A program made the position numbers and the translations under genes. The notes below the pieces were generated by a model. That model did not search any database. It was not told the origin of the DNA and worked only from the letters and a program-made list of their open reading frames with translations. Shown here in pieces: positions 57,536-64,000 of a DNA stretch of 64,000 bases. The stretch's first letter is position 1; each line of letters opens with the position of its first letter. This stretch comes from Methylococcaceae bacterium (lineage in GTDB: Bacteria; Pseudomonadota; Gammaproteobacteria; Methylococcales; Methylomonadaceae): positions 378,510-442,509 of the forward strand of contig JADKAL010000003.1 of assembly GCA_016715325.1 (NCBI GenBank), written 5' to 3'.

Positions 57536-58894
57536 TTATTTTCCAATCAGGTTCATAGAGAGAACAACATCCTGATCTGGTTTAAGCGTAATACTAGCCG
57601 CTTCCTTGAAAGCACGGTTGGTTTTGAAAGTAAATTCTCTTAATAACGTAACAATGACAATCATCATCTCCAGTTCCACGAAATGACGTCCAATGCAGTT
57701 GTGTAAGCCGCCGCCGAACGGATAAAAAGAATATTTATGCCTGCCTTCCTGGCCAGGAGTAGTCAAAAAATGTTCTGGATAAAACTCATGGGGCCGTTCC
57801 CATAGAGCAGCATGTCGATGGGTTACGTAGGTGCTTAATAGGATTGTGGTACCTGCGGGAATCGGATAACCTCCGATGACCACATCGGCTACTGCTTGGG
57901 TCGCAAGGGCTGGACTCGAAGGGTAAAGCCTTAAGGTTTCATGGAGTGCGGCTTTGGTATAGACTAGTTTCTCTAGATTGGCTGCTGTTAGGGGTGTGGT
58001 TTTATGTTTGAGTATTTCTTCGGTAATTTTCTTGTGAGTTTCAGCGTCTTTACCGATTAAGTAAAAGAACCATGACAGTGTGTTGATGGTGGTATCTTGT
58101 CCAGCAAATAATAAATTTACAGTTTCATCCTGCAATAATTCCGGTGTCATTGAATAGCCCGACTTTTTGTCGGTTGCCTTGAGCATTAGTGAAATCAAGT
58201 CATGGCCTTGTTGTTCTTTTCTGCTGGCGATTTCTTTATGTACAAATGCATAAAGTTGCGCCACGGCAGTTTGATATTGCCTGTCTTTATTGGGCATGAG
58301 CTTCATCAATTTGCCATCACTGATAATTTGAGCAATCATCTGAAGTAAAAGGCCTTTGCTGATAGTCCCTACTGCGTCCATCAATTGCTCTTTTTCCAGC
58401 ATGTCATCAACTAACTTCCCCATTAAAATTTGAATAAAAATTCGTTGGATCAGGGTTCTTATTTCACTTGAAAGATTGATTTCCTGGGGAGTAGTCTTTT
58501 TAAGTTGATTTGCTGCGGCAGAAGCGTTTGACGTAATTACGTTTTCCCATTCTGAGACAGCTTCTTTAAGAAACAAGGGCTGCAGGAGGCGGCGCTGGTT
58601 TATCCATGTCTCGGTTTTGCTATTGATGAGGCCGTCGCCAAATAATGACTTTTTGGCAACGTAAAGAAAATCCCGGCTCAAGAGTCCTCTCGCTTCTTGC
58701 GCATAAACTTGCTCGATATGTTCAGGATGGGAGACAAATAACAGATTTTTATCGAAAAACCTTCCTAATACCAAATCTCCATGCTTGCGATGAATTGACG
58801 TAATTGCTTGATGAGGTTGCCGAAGGGATTGCAACGCCGGAAACAAAATGGAATGCGGCTTAAGCTGGCGAAGCTCGGCTTTTAAAACGACCAT
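57536..58894 (-). CDS. Cytochrome P450
   Basis: A 452-residue P450 of the CYP102/CYP4-like type. Seen are the I-helix motif LLFAGQDTTINTLS (about residue 250), the ExxR motif ETLRLYPSS (about 315), the PERF-like FYPEHFLTTP, and the heme loop FYPFGGGLHNCIGRHF with the Cys ligand (about 400). It is a stand-alone P450 without reductase domain, so ferredoxin or another donor is needed and is not seen here. Its ATG overlaps the stop of the TonB receptor gene, so the two are translated together. Confidence 0.92.
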   Translation of the reverse strand: MVVLKAELRQLKPHSILFPALQSLRQPHQAITSIHRKHGDLVLGRFFDKNLLFVSHPEHIEQVYAQEARGLLSRDFLYVAKKSLFGDGLINSKTETWINQRRLLQPLFLKEAVSEWENVITSNASAAANQLKKTTPQEINLSSEIRTLIQRIFIQILMGKLVDDMLEKEQLMDAVGTISKGLLLQMIAQIISDGKLMKLMPNKDRQYQTAVAQLYAFVHKEIASRKEQQGHDLISLMLKATDKKSGYSMTPELLQDETVNLLFAGQDTTINTLSWFFYLIGKDAETHKKITEEILKHKTTPLTAANLEKLVYTKAALHETLRLYPSSPALATQAVADVVIGGYPIPAGTTILLSTYVTHRHAALWERPHEFYPEHFLTTPGQEGRHKYSFYPFGGGLHNCIGRHFVELEMMIVIVTLLREFTFKTNRAFKEAASITLKPDQDVVLSMNLIGK

Positions 58895-60966
58895 TTTATT
58901 TGTCCTAAAATTGAGCGATCATTAATCGGGACGTCCCCTGGCAATAAAACGGGGTTTAGGCTTGGCTCTTTGGCATTTGACCCGAAAATATTATTGGCTC
59001 TCAGGGTAAATTCTAAGGGTTTGGCAATCTTGGTGGATAATGTTAATCCGGCTATGAAATATCCAGATATATTCGGTCGGGGATCGTTTTCTGGTCGCCG
59101 CCGTTCGCCGATCCAATTCAGTTGAGTGCCTATCACCCAACCTTTGCTGAATTCCCAGTTGATCAGTGCCTTTATCATGTGTTCTGGCAATAGACCGGTT
59201 TGGTTGCTGTTACTCACGCCGTGATAGTTGTAATTAAGTGAAAAGTCTAAATCATCATCAAAGACATACCGCCCTTCTGTTTCCAAGCCTATGCCATTGA
59301 TCTTATCGGCATTGGTGAACGCCACTGGATTTGGTGAAACAGACACCGCCGAGGTTAAGGACGAATCACTGACCGAGGTGATCAAGTTTTCTAGTTCGAA
59401 CCAATAGACATTGCCAGAGGTGGTCAAGGCGGGTGACCACTTGTTTTCGATTTGGAATTCCACCGTATTCATGGTTTCCGATTTGATCGCACTACCCTGA
59501 ACGGCAGGCAGATTTTTTTCCAAAAATGAAGGTGGGCGGAACGAACGGCTATAAAGCAGTTTGGTGGTCAGGTTGTTATTCACATTCCAAACTAAGGAAG
59601 CCCGCGGGCTGAATCCGGCAGATACATCGGAGTAATAATCGTATCTTAACCCGGTGGTCAGGTAAAAGTCCGTGGCAAAATTCCATTCATCCTGAAATAA
59701 AGCATAAAAATTAGTGCGGTTTTTTGATCGCTGGATAGGGTCGTTACCAAAAGCTGAAACTTCAGTAAACGGTATTTGCTGGATCAGGCTTGGGGTAATG
59801 AGATAGTTGATCTTGTTGCTGACATCACTGACCCAGTTATAAATGATTCCTGTACCAAGCGTCAGGTTATGTGCTTTAAAGCCGGTGTAATTGACTTGGG
59901 AGGTTAATCCTGCAGTACCCTGGAAATTATTTGCCAGGCTTGTTGCTCCTCGCGGGAGTAAGCCGCCTAAGGTACCCGCCGGAAGCAGCCTGTAATCCCA
60001 GTTAGTATCTTGTCCGAGAAAGTAGATTTTAGATTCGAGGCCCAGATCATCGGTTAACAGTTGGTTAATCGAAAGGTCAACATTATAAATATCTTCATTG
60101 GTTGCGCCGGTGTTGTCTAACGCGAGCGCTCCTCCTTCTCCGGTTTGTACATGATTAAAACGTTGATAACCAGCCCTCAACCTTAGCCAATCCTTATAAC
60201 CTACGTCTATTCGCGCATCAACATCATCTCGCCCAAAATTGGTATATCCAGGCGCATTGGAAACCTGCGTTCCAAACAAATTATCCAAGAATGACTGGGT
60301 ATCACGCTCTATTCGTCCACGACTGCCATTCGTTGATCCCCCTTGTGCGGAAAATGAATACTCCCAATCGTCTGTTTTCTGACCGTATTGCGCCCAGCCT
60401 TCATAAGTGTCTTGACTGCCAAAGAAGCCGCCGACATTGCCGCCTTTTAATTCTTTGCCGGTTTTCAGAACGACATTGATAACTCCGGTGGTAGCATCAC
60501 CCCCATATAGCATGGAACCTGGCCCTCTAATCACTTCAATGTGGCTTATATTTTTTACCGGCATTGTCCAGGCAAGAGGTTTGCCGCCAATTGCCGTATT
60601 TCTCAAGGGTATGCCATTCACAAGTACCAGCACTTGGGAATTGGCTTCAGAATAAATGCCGCGAAAACCGATGACTGAATTTCCACTTCTAGCGGAACTG
60701 ATATGTACGCCTGGCAAATATTCCAAGACATCTTGTAACCGCCGTGCGCCAATTTTTTCAATATCTTTGCTGGTCATAACAGATGTCACGCTTGGGCTTA
60801 GTTTTTGCGGGATTGGGTGACCGGTGGCGATGGACAGCATCTTTTCGTTGCCGTAGGTGTCCTCTAAGCCATCGAATTCAGAATTCTCAGCATGGGCGGC
60901 TTGAATAAGTACCAAGATGAAAGCCCGTAGTCTTGGTAGTTTGCACAGCTTCGGGAGGTTAGCCAA
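58882..60966 (-). CDS. TonB-dependent outer membrane receptor
   Basis: A 694-residue receptor. A signal peptide (ending ...AAHA) is followed by a plug domain (about 45-165: VTSVMTSKDIEKIGARRLQDVLEYLPGVHIS, GFRGIYSEANSQVLVLVNGIP, HIEVIRGPGSMLYGGDATTGVINVVLKTGK) and a 22-strand barrel ending ILGQIKWSF with terminal Phe. No STN domain. The partner P450 suggests the ligand may be a compound the P450 oxidises, or iron chelate; this is inference. The overlap with P450 is 13 bases. Confidence 0.92.
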   Translation of the reverse strand: MANLPKLCKLPRLRAFILVLIQAAHAENSEFDGLEDTYGNEKMLSIATGHPIPQKLSPSVTSVMTSKDIEKIGARRLQDVLEYLPGVHISSARSGNSVIGFRGIYSEANSQVLVLVNGIPLRNTAIGGKPLAWTMPVKNISHIEVIRGPGSMLYGGDATTGVINVVLKTGKELKGGNVGGFFGSQDTYEGWAQYGQKTDDWEYSFSAQGGSTNGSRGRIERDTQSFLDNLFGTQVSNAPGYTNFGRDDVDARIDVGYKDWLRLRAGYQRFNHVQTGEGGALALDNTGATNEDIYNVDLSINQLLTDDLGLESKIYFLGQDTNWDYRLLPAGTLGGLLPRGATSLANNFQGTAGLTSQVNYTGFKAHNLTLGTGIIYNWVSDVSNKINYLITPSLIQQIPFTEVSAFGNDPIQRSKNRTNFYALFQDEWNFATDFYLTTGLRYDYYSDVSAGFSPRASLVWNVNNNLTTKLLYSRSFRPPSFLEKNLPAVQGSAIKSETMNTVEFQIENKWSPALTTSGNVYWFELENLITSVSDSSLTSAVSVSPNPVAFTNADKINGIGLETEGRYVFDDDLDFSLNYNYHGVSNSNQTGLLPEHMIKALINWEFSKGWVIGTQLNWIGERRRPENDPRPNISGYFIAGLTLSTKIAKPLEFTLRANNIFGSNAKEPSLNPVLLPGDVPINDRSILGQIKWSF

Positions 60967-61151
60967 TAAATCATGCCCTCCTAAAAACCCCCATGTGATA
61001 ACACACGCAGAATGGATTGACTTAGTTGCGGAAGTGCGGCTTTGCTCTATTGGGTGTAATTATACAAAACTAAGCTTAAGCTTATGTTAAGTAATTGGTA
61101 ATTGGTAGTGGCTAATCATTAACTAATAAGCTTAAATGATATGAAACGACC

Positions 61152-61400
61152 AACTAATGGATCACGCCATCATGCCACGTTGCGTCCTTGGAGAACGAGA
61201 GCGCTTTCCGCACCATCCGCCCGACCCGCTGGCGCAAACTGTTGTTCCAGCGCTGCATGTGAGCGGTTTCGCGGGTCTCCTTGCCCACGCCCGGTGGTTG
61301 GCTACAGAAAACACGCTGGCGTAGGCCTTCAGGAAGTCGCTGAAGGTGCGGCAGCCGCGGTATGTCTTGGGTATCCTGCCCCAAACGCCTTTGCGGTGTT
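61152..61400 (-). pseudogene. IS1-family transposase remnant
   Basis: The C-terminal part of an IS1-type InsB transposase lies on the minus strand. One frame gives KTYRGCRTFSDFLKAYAS, another the following GVGKETRETAHMQRWNNSL then RQRVGRMVRKALSFSKD, ending at TAG 61157-61159. A one-base change joins the frames. No N-terminal half or terminal repeats are seen, so it is a fragment, not an active element. Confidence 0.7.
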
Positions 61401-61541
61401 GGGGTATTTTCGAAAGTCACTTTTTCATATTTCTTAAGAGAAATAATTAACGGTATTTCAGCTTGGTCAACCCTATAGTGAATCAAACGTGACTGATTCG
61501 CGTTGACTAAACCTATATCAACTACTTAATGGGTGATCAAG

Positions 61542-62006
61542 ATGAATAGAAAAGTAACGATGATGGCGATTATTCCAGCCGTAATGTCTTTTGGGGCGCT
61601 CGTATCCAACGCTCAAACAGTCCAGGCGGCAGATGAAATCTGTACCTTCAAGACTAACGCATCGCATTTTGCCAGTTTGCTTAGTCCGCCCGAACCGATG
61701 GTCTTCAAATGGCGAAAAAGCACGGGAAAAGTGCTGGGGGCTTCATGGTTGCACGGTGGTGTGAAATGGTTTTCCTACAATCTAGACAAAGGTACGGTCT
61801 TGCCTGATAAATTTCCGGGTGACTATCATCAACGGGTTAATTTGGGTATTACCACGGCAGGTTTTGAAACAACACGATTCCAGATATTAGGTTATGTACA
61901 ACCGAATATTGCTATGCCCAATGCGACCTTTGCGGGTGTTTTCGAGGGTACTGGATCAAACTGGTTTGTTGCGTACGGCAATTTGAGTTGCGTTGCGGTA
62001 CCGTAA
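61542..62006 (+). CDS. Secreted protein of unknown function
   Basis: A 154-residue protein from ATG 61542 (a GTG at 61533 is also possible). Signal peptide MNRKVTMMAIIPAVMSFGAL...VQA, cleaved before ADEIC. The mature part of about 120 residues is beta-rich, with two Cys (CTFKTN and LSCVAV) that may form a disulfide. I do not recognise it. It lies between the IS remnant and the lipase. Confidence 0.55.
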   Translation: MNRKVTMMAIIPAVMSFGALVSNAQTVQAADEICTFKTNASHFASLLSPPEPMVFKWRKSTGKVLGASWLHGGVKWFSYNLDKGTVLPDKFPGDYHQRVNLGITTAGFETTRFQILGYVQPNIAMPNATFAGVFEGTGSNWFVAYGNLSCVAVP

Positions 62007-62037
62007 TCGCAACGCTGGCGAATTTGGTTGCACGTAT

Positions 62038-63019
62038 TTAAGGAATGGCATTCCAGCATTCGTAGCTATATAAAATGGGCGGGTGATCCAAAAGATTGAT
62101 ACCCAAAGTTGAACCAAAAACGATATTCAACCCTTGCGCAAGAAGCCCCCGACGCACACCGGCATCTAAAGGATAGAGTTGGCCGACATGATGATATTGC
62201 GGGGTGAATTTTTCTAACGCTTTGGCCACGGCATCGTTGCCGTGTAGATAGCGATAAGTCTTTGGCTTTAAACCTTTCTCGTTAAATGCATTGACGAATT
62301 CTTCCGTGCCAACGCAAGGCGAGCCAAACGTATACAAAGCGGCAACGCGTTCGGGTAGTTGATAGGCAAGCAGGGTGGCAATAGCGCCGCCTAGGCTATG
62401 CCCCGTCACCCAGAGTGGCTTATTGTTTGTAGTCAATCGCGTTTGCAGCTGTGTCCAAACGCTTTGTAAGGCTTTTGCAAATCCAGGGTGTACCGGTGTG
62501 TCGAAACCCGGCGTGCCTTGGGTTACGAGTTGCGGTGACAATTTACGTAGATCGGTTTTAATGTCGGCAATAATATCCAGCAGTTTTTTTGGGAGCGCTT
62601 ATAACATTGCTGGGAGGCGGAAATTCGGTACCCCGAAACGCGATGATGATAAAGCTGTCGGTTTCAATTATGAATCCTTGCGTGTTTGTTTCTCTCGAAT
62701 CCAACCAGAAAAACGTCTGGCTTGATCCGGGAAAGCGGTTATTTAATGTTCGTTCTACCGCTTGTTTTTCGCAATAGGCAAGCAATGATAATTCCGCCAT
62801 CCACCATGCGTTGACAGGGGAGTGCTGTGTAGCTTTGGATTCAAACGGAAAGTCTAAAGCGCCTTTGAAATAATCATAGGTACCTTCTTGCAGCGGCGGG
62901 AACAGTTGCGAAAAATTAGGGATTCCGAGAAAGGTTTCGATTTTTCTAATAGGCCTTGCCATGTATGCCACCCTTTGAGAGAGTTGATGATTATCAATAA
63001 TTATTGATTCTATCTTCAA
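62038..63019 (-). pseudogene. Class 3 lipase, split by one-base frameshift
   Basis: Two minus-strand frames form one lipase of about 325 residues. The first (63019-62558) has SPVNAWWMAELSLLAYC and IIIAFRGTEFP; the second holds the nucleophile WVTGHSLGGAIATLLAYQLP, VAALYTFGSPCVG and a late His (LLDHPPILYSYE). The shift lies in a seven-T run (62584-62590; A7 on the coding strand); six gives SAPKKLLDIIADIKTDLRKL. No signal peptide is obvious, so the site of action is unclear. The N-terminus near MKIESIIIDN may be later. Confidence 0.88.
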
Positions 63020-63143
63020 TTTTAATGTTTCTGCTAGCTAATTTAAATGGTAACAAAATTATGGTTTTAGTTCGGTTTACTTTATGTAAATTATGATGAA
63101 AAGGTGTGTCAAAGTGGACAGATGGTAAACTATACGCCTCTAT

Positions 63144-64000
63144 TTAGTGACTAAAATCCTTGTCGACTGCCGAATGGTCTTTGGATTCTTTCATAATCAA
63201 GGCTGCCAGTAAGGAACAGGCGGCGCAGCTGCTGACGTAATAATTAAAACCATTCTGGGTGACCGAAGCTTTTCGTCCATAACGCCAAGTATTCAGCGGT
63301 GCCACCGAGCAACGATACCGTAATTGCATAGGGGAAACCGACCCCTAAGGCACGGATATGGACAGGGAAGAGTTCAGCTTTGACAATGGCATTCACCGAT
63401 GAATAACAGGCAGTGATCAGCAGGGCACAACTGTACCACATAAGCGCTGAAGACATACTTTGTGGTTTTGATAGTACGTCAAGTAAGGGGGCTGTTAATG
63501 CTGTAGCGCAGACACCGAACGCAATTAACATAGCACGCCGTCCGATGTAGTCTGAAATAAGCCCAAATAACGGCTGGATAAACATGAACACAAGCAATGC
63601 GAGGGAGGAAACCAGCGTCGCATCGTCTTTGCTAAATCCCGTGGTGTTGACCAAATATTTCTGCATGTAGACGGTAAAGGTATAGTAGGAAACTGTTCCT
63701 CCCGCCGTTAGGGCGATAACAGTTAAGATTTCGCGTGGGTAACGCAATAACTCCCGGAGATGGGCATGGCTGCTGGAACAAGATGGGTGTTCGATAAAAT
63801 CAGTGGTTTCCGCCATATGGCTACGCAACCAGAGGGCGATGATTGCAAGCGCCGCCCCGGCGACAAAAGGAATTCGCCAACCCCAGGCGTGAAGCTGGTC
63901 GTTGCTTAACACGACCTTTTGCAATAGAACCAGCAAACCCAAGGCCAGCAATTGGCCTAAGATAATAGTAACGTACTGAAAGCTGGAGTAAAAACCGCGC
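63144..64000 (-). pseudogene. MFS transporter of the MHS/KgtP type, frameshifted near the end and cut by the window edge
   Basis: The frame runs from the right edge to 63244 and shows HAWGWRIPFVAGAALAIIALWLR, SYYTFTVYMQKYLVNTTG, FGLISDYIGRRAMLIAFG, and FPVHIRALGVGFPYAITVSL then GGTAEYLALW, the signature of metabolite:H+ symporters. The end GHPEWF is followed by a stop, but removing one A from AAAA (63246-63249) continues NYYVSSCAACSLLAALIMK to a stop at 63144. Start is beyond the window. Substrate (a dicarboxylate, proline or similar) not known. Confidence 0.85.

Larger units (their letters stand above)
38941..64000. mobile_element. Integrative and conjugative element in ssrA (right end outside window)
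   Basis: Seen: a tyrosine integrase overlapping the tmRNA 3' end, a DUF1173 protein, a transglycosylase and a full P-type mating-pair set (trbB to trbL). Carried genes beyond are a sensory module, a TonB receptor-P450 pair, a lipase, a secreted protein and transporters, with an IS1-family remnant. Not seen: relaxase, coupling protein, prepilin peptidase, excisionase and the right attachment site, which should lie beyond the edge if the element is self-transmissible. Where the element truly ends is not known; the last genes could be chromosomal. Confidence 0.7.

Noticed and set aside
61141..61437. Plus-strand 98-codon frame in the IS1 region
   Set aside because: The minus strand carries clear InsB sequence; the plus frame is its shadow.
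38926..64000. Right attachment site within the window
   Set aside because: I looked for a second copy of the tmRNA 3' end (CCCCCGCCTCCACCA-like) and saw none, so no attR is annotated.
1..64000. CRISPR arrays, tRNA or rRNA genes
   Set aside because: No regularly spaced repeats and no cloverleaf other than the tmRNA tRNA-like domain was seen on reading.

Overview
The window looks like the chromosome of a gammaproteobacterium. The block aroQ-accB-accC-prmA-(zinc ribbon/DUF3426)-rlmI-dusB-fis-purH-purD and the trio nagZ-hpt-MTIP phosphorylase are arranged much as in Pseudomonas and its relatives. The tmRNA tag peptide reads ANDENYSVALAA. Moderate A+T content, a NifJ-type pyruvate oxidoreductase and a bacterial GH17 enzyme would suit a methylotroph of the Methylococcales type, but no methane-oxidation gene is present, so that placement is only an inference.

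Layout. (1) 1-3346, minus strand: alpha/beta hydrolase, acetoacetate decarboxylase-like protein, and a patatin-like protein with the start of a GMC-oxidoreductase-like segment that runs off the left edge; they look like one lipid-related operon. (2) 4031-6544: glycogen phosphorylase. (3) 6877-17178: housekeeping block (aroQ, fatty-acid initiation, ribosome and tRNA modification, fis, purine synthesis). (4) 17430-22074: NifJ plus a dihydroorotate-dehydrogenase-like protein behind a perfect FNR-type site. (5) 22270-30368: ABC exporter of the MacB/FtsX type, an ICMT-like methyltransferase, the three AmmeMemoRadiSam genes and a BT1-like transporter. (6) 30710-38110: OmpA-like porin, fructosamine-kinase-like protein, nagZ/hpt/MTIP salvage genes, a DD-carboxypeptidase with a basic tail, and a GH17 hydrolase. 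(7) 38569-38963: tmRNA.

From the 3' end of the tmRNA to the right edge the DNA is an integrative and conjugative element. A tyrosine integrase overlaps the tmRNA end. Behind it lie a DUF1173 protein, a TrbN-like transglycosylase and a P-type (RP4-order) trb cluster, B-C-D-E-F-G-H-I-J-two small genes-L. Beyond trbB come an unrecognised gene, a substrate-binding protein, a sensor kinase and a response regulator, then a TonB receptor fused by overlap to a cytochrome P450. An IS1-family remnant, a secreted protein, a class 3 lipase and an MFS transporter follow. Relaxase, coupling protein and the right attachment site are not in the window.

Two things stand out. First, TrbJ and the two small membrane proteins after it end in the same C-terminal motif of about 14 residues (FK.G.Y.PAK..GY), which I do not know from any described conjugation system. 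Second, at least seven otherwise intact genes, including the expected single-copy essential accC, carry one nonsense change or a one-base indel, mostly in short homopolymers. This pattern is better explained by consensus errors than by gene decay, and it must be kept in mind when reading the annotation.
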